A stretch of 64,000 nt of DNA. Origin: Spinacia oleracea. Its lineage: Eukaryota; Streptophyta; Magnoliopsida; Caryophyllales; Amaranthaceae. A program made the translations under genes and the position numbers. Positions 49,149 to 60,500 of this stretch are shown here, one piece after another; position 1 is the first letter of the stretch, and each line of letters opens with the position of its first letter. The stretch is from contig NC_079487.1 of NCBI RefSeq assembly GCF_020520425.1, forward strand, positions 46,259,219 through 46,323,218. Direction: 5' to 3'. Below the pieces are notes generated by a model. It saw nothing but the letters and a program-made list of their open reading frames with translations, did not search any database and had not been told where the DNA came from.

Positions 49149-50871
49149 GGGTGATGCAAGCGACTATTCCGTTGGGGGTTTTTTGGGTCAAAGGAAAGAC
49201 ACGAGGCTTCATGTCATATATTATATGTCCAAGACCCTAAATCAAGCTCAATCTAACTACACCACTACGGAAAAGGAGTTCCTTGCCATAGTTCATGCAT
49301 TTGAAAAGTTCCGACCCTACTTGGTTGGTTCGAAAACCATCGTCTACACCGATCATGCGGCCATCCGCTATCTCATGGCCAAGAAGGAGGCCAAGCCTAG
49401 AATTATCCGATGGGTCCTCCTACTTCAAGAATTTGATATTGAGATTCGGGACAAGAAGGGTGCCAAAAATGTTGTAGCCGATTACCTTTCCCGAATTGAG
49501 AATTGCGACATGGAGGTGGATGATATGCCCATTGAGGATGCCTTACGTGATGATGTTTTGTACGCGATTGTAAGTACTTCTTTGCCTTGGTTTGCCGACC
49601 TTGTGAACTATTTAGCTTGTGGGGGAATTCCCAATGATTTCTCCACACAACAAAAGAGAAAGTTGAAGCATGATGCAAAGAAGTATGTGTGGGATGATCC
49701 ACTCTTGTATAGAAGAGGAGCCGATGGGCTATTACGGAAATGCGTCCCAAATGATGAGGTGGGTAGTGTCCTTCATATGTGCCACTCATCTCCTTGTGGA
49801 GGGCACATGGGAGGAGATAAGACCGCCTCAAAGGTGTTGCAAAGTTTACTTTGGTGGCCTACTCTTTTCCGTGATGCTTGGGCTTTTGTCAAGTCTTGTG
49901 ATCGTTGTCAAAGGACGGGGAATATTTCTAAGAGGCACGAGATGCCCCAAACTCCTATCTTGGAGCTAGAGGTGTTTGATGTGTGGGGTATCGACTTCAT
50001 GGGACCTTTCCCTTCTTCTTATGGAAATCTCTATATTCTTGTGGCGGTTGATTATATTTCAAAGTGGGCGGAAGCTATTGCCTCACCCACTAATGATCAC
50101 AAGGTGGTTATCAATCTCTTCAAGAAGATCATTTTTCCGCGTTTTGGGGTTCCTAGGGCCGTGATAAGTGATGGGGGATCCCACTTTTCTCAAGGGAAGT
50201 TCGAGGCCCTCTTGCGGAAGTATGGTGTGCATCATAAGGTTGGCTTGGCTTATCACCCTCAAACTAGCGGCCAAGTGGAAGTTACCAATCGAGAGATCAA
50301 GTCGATTCTTGAAAAGACGATTGCTAAGAACCGGAAGGATTGGGCCATCAAGCTTGATGACGCCTTATGGGCGTATAGAACGACTTTCAAAACGCCGATC
50401 GGAATGAATCCTTACAAGCTTGTTTATGGCAAGAATTGCCACTTGCCGGTTGAGCTTGAGCACAAGGCCATGTGGGTCATCAAGAATTTGAATTTTGAGC
50501 TAACTAGTGCGGGTGAGAGGCGCTTGCTTGATCTCCATGAGCTTGAGGAGCTCCGTATGAATGCCTATGACTCCGCAAGCATCTACAAGGCACGATCCAA
50601 AAAGTATCATGACGCTCGACTTGAGAAACGAGACTTCAAAGAAGGGGACAAGGTGCTCCTCTATAATTCTAGGCTCAAGTTGTTTCCGGGTAAGCTCAAA
50701 TCAAGATGGAGTGGCCCATTTGTTGTGTTGAAGGTTTCCCCTCATGGTGCCATTAGGATTTGGAGTGAGGAATCCGGAAACTTCAAAGTGAACAGGCACA
50801 AGTTGAAACAATATTTCGAGGGTGATTCTCGCGGGACATTTTCCGTCTTGGGACTAGTTGACCCCCCATGA
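49149..50871 (+). pseudogene. Athila RNase H and integrase, C-terminal pol, inverted within G
   Basis: An open frame of about 570 codons from the join. It begins in RNase H ([26 protein letters not shown]), continues through the HHCC zinc region ([21 protein letters not shown]) and the DDE integrase core ([32 protein letters not shown], catalytic D, D, E), and ends in the chromodomain-less tail ending GLVDPP. The frame itself is intact, but protease, RT and gag are not attached. It runs on the plus strand while the gag, env-like ORF and LTR of the same element run minus. The ATG nearest the frame start lies in unrelated leader sequence, so no natural start exists. Confidence 0.9.
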
Positions 50872-50874
50872 ATT

Positions 50875-51340
50875 TGGGGGGACCCGTCAAGCTAGTGACG
50901 TTAAAGAAGCGCTTCCGGGAGGCAACCCGTGTTTCTAACCTTTCCTTTAATTTATTTCATTTTATTGTGCTACTAACCTTTTGTTATGTTTTTTTGTTTG
51001 TTTTTTTTTGTCCTTATGTGATGTTGTTTCCAGCATAAATCCGGAATTGGGAAGATGGTGCGCCCGCGGGACTATAAGCGCGCCCGCACCGTCATTGAAT
51101 GAGCGATATTGAGCTGTTGTTTTGCAAAATGGGGAAAAGTAAATTCCATGAAGGTGCGCCGGCAGTCACACTGGGCGCGCCCGCACCACCACATAAATGA
51201 AATCTCAAAACATTCTGATCTCATGGAAATTAGCAGTTCGGTGAAGGTGCGCCCGCGGCGAAAACTTGGTGCGCTCGCGCAGTTACAGTGGCTGTGCGCC
51301 CGCGCGGTATTTGGTGCGCCTGCACCAAAATTTTTGGGGA
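50875..51340 (+). other. Post-pol spacer of Athila G (inverted with pol)
   Basis: It contains the first copy of the 42-nt sequence at 50886-50927, a pyrimidine/T-rich stretch, then repeated GGTGCGCCCGC motifs (51057-51330). At about 51340 it joins gag codons on the opposite strand. Confidence 0.7.
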
Positions 51341-53304
51341 AAGGGGAGCTTAGGAATAATAGGTTGGAGAGGAGTGGCCTCCTTTGGCCTCAAATCATCC
51401 GTCTCAACCTCCCTTGGGGACACAACATGTTCTTCCTCATCTTTACCTAGGTCCCCAACTACCCTTTTATCACCAACATTGGACTTAGGGACTTCTCTAG
51501 ACGTAGCACCATCATTCATACCCTTCCCACTTCTTGTTACAATTGCATTCATTTGCTTTTTAGAGTCATGACCTTGAGATGGAAGATTTGGGTATGTTTG
51601 ATTTTGATTAATGGAGCTAGCTAGTTGAGCCAATTGAGTCTCAATCATTTTTAAATGGGTGTTAGATTGATTGATTCCATCCTCAACCTCCACGTTCTTC
51701 TTAGCTTGCGCCCCCACAAACGACTCCATGAGAGTCTCAAGATTAGACTTGGGAGGCGGGAGCAGTGAGGGAGCATTGCTAAGGGAAGAGTTGAGTTGGA
51801 GTTGAATGCCGTGTGGTGTAGGTCTATTGAATCCGGGAGGAGGATATTGGGAATTGCCATATTGGTTTCCCGATTCATTTGATACCCCCCACTAGAGGTT
51901 CCTCTATTATGCCCATATCCGTAGTTATAGCCCCCACCACCTTGGTTGTATTGTGATTGATGACCATAACCATAGGGTTGACCATAGGAAGCTTGGCCTT
52001 GATAGCCTTGTCCCCTATAGTTACCCCGGTTTTGGTGATCAAACCCACCTCATTGGAAGGTAGGCCCTTGATAAGCATTAGTAGAGGGACCTCTAGGACC
52101 TTGTTGTCTATTGAAATTAGGATTTTGGGGTCCATCATACCTAGACCTTTCATTCAATGCATTAGCATACTCAACATAAAATTCATTCTCACTAGATGGG
52201 TCATGTTCAACATAGGATACGTTTCGCAACAAATGACACATATTGGGGAGATGATCATGTCCGCCACAAACATCACAAAAAGAGGTATTAGGAGGCATAG
52301 TGTTGTAGGAACTTACCTTTCCCTTCCCTTTGGTTAGAAGGGTGGCCGATGGTGGAGGTATTGTTGATGGAGATGGCGGTTGAGAGGGAGCATTTTCGAG
52401 TTTCTCAAGTCGGGAAGCAAGCCTTTCTATGATATGAGCTTGCTCCAATGCATAAGCCGACCCCCTTCCGTCATCTTGACGACCTCTACCTTCGTTGTTC
52501 CTTGTCCCCACATGCCAAGCTTGGTAATTTTGAACCACATCTTCTATTATTTCCTCTATTTGGTCCTCCGTTTTGTTCATAATTGGACCTCCAGCTCCCG
52601 CATCAAGACTAGTCTTGGAAGCCGGGCTAAGTCCCAAATAGAATGTTTGAAGAAGGAGCCACTTTTGGATGCCGTGATGTGGGCTCATCTCTGTTTTGCT
52701 CGAATGATTGGATCTTGTTTCTATACTCGACCGTCTTTCCGTGGGAGTAAAATTTGCTTAGAAAAGCACTTGTAACCTCATTCCACGTCTTAAGAGAGTT
52801 GGGTTTAACTTCCTTGTCGAGCCAATCACTTGCCCTCCCAAGCAAAGAGAACCGGAACAACTTAAGGCGAACATATTCGGAGCTAACACCTTGGTGCTTG
52901 ACCGTGTCGCAATAGTGTTTGAATTGCTTAAGGTGTTCATGAGGTGACTCACTCGCCTTGCCACAAAAGGGGTGGCTTTGCACAAGAGTGATCAATGCCG
53001 GCCAGATTTCGAAGTTGTTGGCATCCGTTCTTGGAGGGTCGATACCACTAGTGGCTTCGAAGGCTCCCGGAATACCAAAGTTCTTGACCGGTCGCGCCAT
53101 GTCTTCACGAGTTGGGCTAGTAGAACTCGAGGGACTTGAGAGGGTTTGGTCGGGTGAATTCGCTCCTTGAGTGGTGTATCTAATGTCACCAAGGGAACGA
53201 GTTTGAGTTCTCCGCAAGCCCCTCAATGCCCTTTCTAACTCGTCGTCTAAAGGAAGGAGAGGTCGATGGCGAGTACGGCCCCGGACTGGCATGCAACAAC
53301 TCAA
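51341..53304 (-). pseudogene. Athila gag, broken
   Basis: Minus-strand frames read through a gag: from about 53290 (MPVRGRTRHR), past NNFEIWPALITLVQ, DWLDKEVKPNSLKTWNEV and FLSKFYS. Then PHHGIQKWLLLQTFYLGLSP follows in another frame, and the CDVCGGHDHLPNMC zinc motif follows that. The last part has QLAQLASSINQ and NAIVTRSGK and ends at LPFPQKF, where the inverted spacer begins. The frame change at about 52650 comes from a small deletion that removes roughly 20 residues Athila gags have there. A stop lies near 52048. Several further breaks occur in the glycine- and tyrosine-rich stretch at 51880-52040. Confidence 0.88.
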
Positions 53305-53400
53305 ATGAAAACGTTAGATATGACAATCTCAACTAAAACAAGAATGTAAAATGGTAAAACTAGACTTGATAATAAAGCTAAACTCAAAAACAACAACCGT

Positions 53401-53418
53401 TCCCCGGCAACGGCGCCA
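53401..53418 (-). other. Primer binding site of Athila G
   Basis: TGGCGCCGTTGCCGGGGA on the minus strand, three bases from the LTR. This is the site usual in Athila-type elements, generally assigned to aspartate tRNA. Confidence 0.85.
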
Positions 53419-53421
53419 TTT

Positions 53422-55044
53422 TGACAAGCGATTTTCGCGTCGTTATACGAAAACCACCTAATCAAACAAAATTTATAAGAACACCTAACTAACCAACTAT
53501 ATTGATTATAGCGGCAAGTTCGGGATCGTCCCAAGAGAACGGTGAGAATGAGTTTAGCCAAGTCAAGCTAGCTTATAATAGGAATGGAATTAGGTTTTGC
53601 AATGAGCTAAAACTTCTACGACTAATTAACGAAAGACAACAAGAATGAGATAAACTAGGGGAATGGGGTTCCACTTGGTTTCATTAGGATTAGACGAAAG
53701 TTCAATCAATCAACATTGCAAGGAAATGGCAATTAGGGGGAAAACCACGAGTATAGCATTCGCCACCTCTCGGATAGAACGCATTGGTTGCCTAATCCCG
53801 ATGGAGAGCTTTCGCATGACCTCTAGATTAGGAAAACGCACAATTAAGACTTGTTCATCCCATATGCCTATACTAATCCTCAATCTCTTGACAAATTAGC
53901 ATAAAACACTCCAATCAACCAACTAGAATTAGCATTTGCAACTACTAATCTAACTAGACATGGAAATCCTAATTACCAAATCACAATTTCATCACAACAT
54001 CGTCACAAATTCACTTCAAAAATCATAACTAATTCCAAGCTTCACCCCTAACCCTAGCAAGTAACTACTCACAAGCCATGAAAGGGAACAACAAGCTAAG
54101 TTTGAAATTCAAACAAAGAACCATCATAATTGAGCAAAATTCAAAGAAATTACCAAAATCAAACAAGCATGTAGTGGGAATTATGGGTATGAAAAACATC
54201 AACAATAAAAACAAAGAGAAACAAGTTGAAGAACGAAATTCAAAGGACAAGAGGAAAGAGGAAAAAAATTACTTAAAGCTTCAAAGAATTCTACAAATTG
54301 AAGTTGGATACCAAGGCAATAAGATTATCTAAGTGTTTTTCTCTCTAAAACCCTAAAAACTGAAAAACTAAGAGCAATAAATTAATGTCCTCTACAAGTG
54401 GGGAAGTGGGGGTATTTATACCCTTTCCCGAAAAAGAACAAAAGAAAAGTAAATATTTCGAATCCGGACAAGGGTGCGGGCGCGCCAAAGTGGTGCGGGC
54501 GCACAAATGAGGGTCTTCAAGGGCGCACCCCCATTGGGTGTGGGCGCACCGATGAGTGAGAGAAAACGGGCAAAAACCAGATCTGACTTGGGTGCGGGCG
54601 TTTGAGGCGAAGCGAGGCTCAACATGAAGTTGGTTGTGCAAATTTGGTGAAGGTGCGGGTGCAACCCTTTTTGGTGCGGGCGCACCTTCACAGAAACGTC
54701 ATTTTTCGCCTTAGACAGAATGTCTTGAAAATCTGCTGAAAAGGAGCTTCCCTTTAGGTGCGGGCGCGGCCATATGTGCGCGGGCGCTGCTTTGTTTGGA
54801 GCGGGCGCACCTGCCTGCATTCATGCTCAACTTGCTTTTTCCATTCTCAACTCCATCAAATCCTAAAAAAATTAAAACAAAAACGAAATAAAACCAAGGA
54901 AAGGTGAACTAAACTAATGTACACTACAAATTCAATTAAAACTAAAAAGTAAGCAAAATCATGAAGCAAAAAGGGAAAATAAGAACGAAAATTAAAAGAA
55001 AATAATAAGAATTAAAATAAAGGTTTAGAGCGACATAAATGTCA
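53422..55044 (-). repeat. 5' LTR of Athila G
   Basis: A 1623-base LTR between TGACAAGCG and ATGTCA; the termini TGACA/TGTCA are inverted. The right limit is inferred from this symmetry because no second LTR is present. A TATA box TATAAATA lies at 54413-54420 (minus strand), and many GTGCGGGCGC motifs lie at 54474-54805. Next to it, CTCAC (55045-55049) would be the target duplication, with its partner lost. Confidence 0.7.
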
Positions 55045-56473
55045 CTCACCACATGCATTTGCTTAAGCAAAAGTTGGATCTTGTTGTTAGGCAAACCACA
55101 AACATACACGGGCAATTAGGCGTCGCGATTAAAAGGTGGTAACATAGGTTCTAAACCATATGTGATGCATGGGAAACTGAATCAATGATTAGTTTCCAAG
55201 TTCTCAGTTGAAAGATGTATCTCCCACATTTTTGTGAACTGGTTGGAGTATTCAAAAAGGATGGCATCGTTTGCAATTCTACATAATTGAAATGAATTCA
55301 TTATTGCCTAAGAAGCAATGAAAGGGAATTGTTTCTAGTGGGAGTTCTTCAATGAACTCAAGTTGATCACAAGTCTGCTATCTGGATAATTTTCTATTTT
55401 GAATATGAGAATCATTCTAATAGCAATGAAAGACTAGATCATTCTATATACATATTCAAAGATCTTTTCATCTTACATCGAAATGCTTTCGATAGAAAGG
55501 ATGCTAAGAATAGAAAAGTATGATAAACTAAACCTCTGCATTGAATGAGACACAACATTCATATGCAGAAATGTAATCAAGTTTGAGTTCCATGAATGTT
55601 TTAAGAATTGGGTGAAAGGTATATATATGTAAAACATTAAATGCTTTATTTTGGGTTAGAGGCCCACAAATTGGTAAGCATTTGGTTTAAAAATTTATCA
55701 TTTATGAAATTTATTATTTCATATTCATTTAATTTTGGTTTAGTATTAAATGATTAGTCCATGTGATTCAAAACATTCAAATGGGATGACAAGATGGATT
55801 CTTCGACAAAGAAATACCCATAAGTGAACTTGAATATTGAAGTCACAAAGGATCCCAAATCCAGGTCATTGTAAGGTGGACGACCAATGACTAATGAAGA
55901 TTAAATTGCAAGTAGATTTTTGGTTCTGTTTCTTGAACTAGTTTGACTGGATGTCAGAATCTTTTGCATTGATACTTATTGGATCTTGTATCGGATTGAC
56001 CATGAGAACACTTTAAGAGATTAAAGTCATGTCATAAGTAGTTCTCATTAATGGTGATTAGAACCATTCCTCAGAACATGAGCGATTATTTCTGATCGTT
56101 TGAGAATTAGTTCGCTTTGATACTAGCTAAACGTCGCACTATAAAAGGAGGCTATAAAAGCAGTTATTGGGCGTACTATGAATCAAAGTGAGTGTTCATA
56201 GATTTCAAGAATGGATTGTCCTCCTATCTTTGATAGGATATGGTGTTGTTGTGTAACAAGGCCTCTCGGAGAGTTAGATACTGTAAAATGCATGGCCGTG
56301 CTCAGAATGGTTAAGGCTTAACCTTCTGTAAAAGTTTAACAGTTGAGCTCTGTAATCTGAGAAACACTTCTGGACCTAATAAGGATGGCTTGGATCTTAC
56401 CTTATGTTCAGCAAGTAACACTAAGCGACAAAGGAATGTGAATGCACACTTGTCTGAATGACAAGTGGGAGAC
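55045..56473 (+). other. Copia A2 3' region with RNase H traces and polypurine tract
   Basis: The segment 55240-55480 has faint copia RNase H traces (near 55305, then AMKGIVSS, similar to the AEYIA.SEA.KE.V block), heavily decayed. From 55740 it aligns in blocks with the 3'UTR of copia B2. The tract CAAGTGGGAGA (56462-56472) precedes the 3' LTR. No open gene is present. Confidence 0.6.
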
Positions 56474-57507
56474 TGAAGGAAATATGTCCTTCACCCAGTG
56501 CATTTAGTCTAATACGAAGGTTCAGATTAATTGCGAACAATTAATTAAGTGAGATCAAGTGATCGGAACAGTAAGTCGGAGCAATGCTTCCGATAAGTGA
56601 GTTCTAAGGAATATTAAGCTCACAACTTACTCTTGACTGAACCTACAAGGTCACACCAATGGCATGTAACAGATCACCGGATTAAATGAATCGAAAATTC
56701 ATTTAATAGCTTTTCGGGAATTAGTTTTGGAAAACGTATTGTACGATACGACTTTGCATCGGAATCGTATATCGTATCGCGAATATTCGTAAGCTGGGCG
56801 AAACGAATAAATCGTATCGTACGACGATGATTCGTCGTATACGATACGATAAATAATAGCCGTAAGGTATTAGTCGCGGATACCAAGGGCATCGGAGCTG
56901 CCGGCCCGTCGAGCCAAGCACGCAAGCGTGAAAGGCCCAACGAGCCAGCTAGCTCGCGAGAAAGGCGAGCAAGCCATCCCGCGTGGCACGAGCACGCAAC
57001 AGCAGCAGCGGCGGCGAGCGAGCAAGGCCCATGGCCCAGATGCTCGGCTGCGCACGCTGTGGGCTTCGGCCTGCAGCGTGTGGTTGGGCGTTGGGTTGGG
57101 TGTATGATGATGTGGACGGTCAAGGCCACTTGGTCTTTGGCCGGTTACATCATTTAATACAATTAGGTCATTGTATTTTACACACAACTCAGTACACATC
57201 AGTTTTCCAACCCTAAACCTAATTCTAAATATTACGTTCTTCAGTTTTCTCTTTGTGAAAACTGTTCTTCCCAAAAAGCTAAAAACTCTTGACTGATTGT
57301 CTAAGCTATGGTTATCAAGATGGATCTGAACGTGTCGGTGAACCAAGTAGAGGAACGACAAGTGGAGTTCTTTGTTCGTGTTCGTTGACAGATTACTCGG
57401 GAAAATACGCTTTGAATGTAATTTTGCTTAATCTGTGCTTTATACATGTTTCCTGGCTTTGGGATTGTTCCGCACATGTTATGTATGTTTAACTGTATTC
57501 CCCTACA
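56474..57507 (+). repeat. 3' LTR of copia A2
   Basis: A 1034-base LTR from TGAAGGAAATATGTCC to CCCCTACA, followed by the duplication CGCTT. It has the 76 or so bases missing from the 5' LTR, and the hairpin at 56811-56850. Confidence 0.92.
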
Positions 57508-57512
57508 CGCTT

Positions 57513-60500
57513 TGCTGCATTCCCCTACAGCACATGAAATCAAGTTTGGCACCAAATCGTACAGATCTGTGGATGTAGCCTTCCCGATGATGATGACAGT
57601 GAAGACGTTTGGGAATACCCCGAGAACTATCACTATGATTAGTGTGTTATGTTCAAGTCCAGAGTCTGTCTTTCAATTTTCGAGTCTAGTGATGAGTCTA
57701 AGAGTCTAGGGCTAGAGTCTTGCATCATTCAAGAGCCTCTAAAGGCCGAACTTCAAGTTAAAGCTGTCGATGTAATGATTGCTAATTTCAATAATACTTC
57801 AATTTCCTCCTACTCTTCAAGTCCAAATTCAAAACACATTCCCAATCCAAACAACGTTGCTTCACAAGAAACTGACCTTGAAATACTAAAATCTATTGAA
57901 AATCATGAAAACAGGACGCCCATAATTGAAGAAACAGAAAAATTTAACCTTTCTAACATTAGTGATCCGAAACTAGTTCAGATTCGTTTGACTCTATCTC
58001 AAGCTGAGCGGGATGATCTTATCAAGCTACTTTTAGAGTATGTAGACGTCTTCTCATGGTCCTATCATGATATGCCAGGGGTTGATCCAAGCATCGGTCA
58101 GCATACAATTCCCCTCATCCCAGGTTCAAAGCCCATCAAAGAGAAACTGCGTCGCATGAAACCGGATGTTTCCCTCAAAATTCAAGAAGAGGTCTCTAAG
58201 CAGCTAGAGGCTGGGTTTATTCGAGAAGCCAAGTATCCAGAATGGATTGCAAATGTCGTCCTAGTTCCAAAGAAAGAAGGCAAAGTACGAATGTGTGTTG
58301 ATTACAGAGATCTTAACAGGGATATCCCTAAAGACGGTTTTCCATTGCCTCACATCGACATCTTGGTCGACATCACCGCAAATCATGCCTTACTCTATTT
58401 TATGGACGGGTATGCGGGCTACAATCAGATTCCCATGGAAGAGGAAGATATGGAGAAAACAACCTTCATCACTCAGTGGGGTACATATTGCTACACAGTA
58501 ATGCCGTTCGGACTGAAGAACGCGGGGGCTACGTAGCAAAGAACAGCCACAACCATTATGAGCGACATGATCAACAGAGAAATTGAGGTATATGTCGACG
58601 ACGTGATTGTCAAATCCAAAGAGCGACATGAGCATACCGCAGTACTTCGAAAATTCTTCAATAGGCTCAGGCAATACAACATGAGGCTCAATCCTCAAAA
58701 ATGTGCGTTCGGGGTAACGTCAGGCAAGTTGCTTGGGTATGTCATCAGTTCTCGGGGCATCGAGGCTGATCCTTCAAAAATCAAGGCCATTCTAGATATG
58801 AAGCCGCCAACGAATCAAAAACAAATTCGGGGGTTCCTTGGCAGATTACAGTACATCAGTAGTTTCATTTCAAAGCTCACTATGATCTGTGAACTGGTAT
58901 TTCGAAAGCTCCGCAAGAGTGAGCCCAAGGTATGGGACGAAGACTGTCAGCATGCGTTTGACACTATCAAAGACTACCTTTCGAACCCGCCAGTGTTAAA
59001 GCCGGCAATACTAGGGATTCCCCTCAAGCTTTACCTTACAAGAACAGATTTAGCAGTAGGGGCCATGCTTGCCCAAGAGATTGAAGGCAAAGAGAACGCC
59101 GTGTACTACATAAGCAAAAAGCTGATCGAATACGAAACCAGATATACTCAACCCGAGGGGCTCAGTATTGCCTTGGTTTGGGCCACAAAGAAACTACGGC
59201 ACTACATGCTCTCCCATACAGTGTATGTAATTAGCAAAGAGGATCCTCTCAAGTACTCCCTTTGTCCCAGTTTAGTTGTTACACTTCTAAATTAGGAATG
59301 ACCCCACAATTATTATATTGTCTCTCTCTTCCCACTAAATTTTTTTTGGTCCCCACTCCCTCTCTCATTCAATTAAAAAAAATACTCCACTAACTCCTAT
59401 CACATGTACTTTTTCAATAAAATAACAATTGATAACCAAACAACCACTTATCACCTAAAATTTTGTGCAAAGGTAAGTGTAATAACTAATCTGGGACGGA
59501 GGGAGTATTTGAAAAACCAGCTCTCAACGGACGGTTGTCTAGATTGTTGTTCATGCTAGCGGAATTCGATCTTAAATACACCCCTCAAAAATCTATCAAG
59601 GGTTCAGCAGTCTCAGACTTCCTAGCCGACTGTCCCATGGAGGCAGAAGAGGAGGATTATGACTTACCCGACGAGCAAATTCTAATGACAAGCGACGATA
59701 GTTGGTCGCTGCACTTTGACGGTGCCTCAAATCAAAACGGATGTGGTGTTGAAGTGATTCTATTATCCCCAGACGGCACTCACATTCCTATGTCAGCAAA
59801 ATTCAATTCAACGTCACAAACAATGCGGCAGAATATGAAGCATGCATTATGGGCCTGGAAGCCCCCTTAGCATTAGGTGTCCAGAAACTTCGAGTGTACG
59901 GGGAAATCAAATTTCTGGCAAGTGGAAAGTAACGAGCGAAAGCATGGCCCCATACCAATCGTATCTATAAAATCTGTCTGAGCAAGTAGAAGAGATTCGC
60001 TACACATACCTCCCAAGAGAGGAGAATCAATTCGCCGACGCACTGGCAAAGCTGGCATCAATGATCAACATTCCAAATGGCACAACTGAAATGCCACTTA
60101 CAATTGAAACGCGTCAAGAAGGAACATATGTCCATGCTATTGACGATGTCGAGTCTGACAAAGACGAGCCTTGGTTTACAGACATTCAAAGGTATTTGCA
60201 AAACTCTGAGTATCCCCCGCACTTTTCAAGCAAAAGTAAAAGGGCTCTACGCCTACAATAGGCCAATTCCGTCATAGAAGGCGGCATTCTATACAAAAGG
60301 TCCCCTAGCGGCGCTAATTTCCGGTGTGTTGACAAGCACAAAGCACAAAGAGTCATGGACACCGTACATGCCGGAGTCTGTGGTACCCACATGAATGGGA
60401 AGATGTTGGCCCTCAAAGTCATCAGGGCTCGGTATTACTGGACCACCCTCGAACGGGATTGTTACTTCTTTGTCAAGAAATGTCCTACCTGCCAAAAGTG

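Larger units (their letters stand above)
33314..55044 (-). mobile_element. Athila-type gypsy element G, rearranged and split
   Basis: Read on the minus strand: 5' LTR (55044-53422), tRNA-Asp-type primer site, gag (53304-51341), a segment holding RNase H, integrase and spacer that lies inverted (49149-51340), env-ORF leader (49148-48554), env-like ORF (48553-48063, then 36986-35692 after CACTA-3), and 3' region (35691-33314). The protease and most of RT are missing, as is the 3' LTR, which was lost where the copia B complex now lies. Gag style, primer site and the ATHILA-type ORF place it in the Athila lineage of Ty3/gypsy. Confidence 0.8.
3871..57507 (+). mobile_element. Copia A2, full-length element expanded to 53.6 kb by nested insertions
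   Basis: A 5' LTR (3871-4834) and a 3' LTR (56474-57507) in the same orientation are flanked by an identical 5-bp duplication, CGCTT (3866-3870 and 57508-57512), as expected for one insertion event. The primer binding site follows the 5' LTR and a purine tract precedes the 3' LTR. The element's own sequence is 3871-4960, 10605-11441, 17004-20610 and 55045-57507. The rest is inserted: CACTA-1, CACTA-2, the copia B complex and the Athila G element with its own guests. Its gag-pol is decayed and most of RT is missing, so it is not autonomous. Confidence 0.85.

Noticed and set aside
59565..59870. Independent small gene
   Set aside because: It is the connector and second RNase H of the Tat pol, cut off by frameshifts and the Stowaway insertion.
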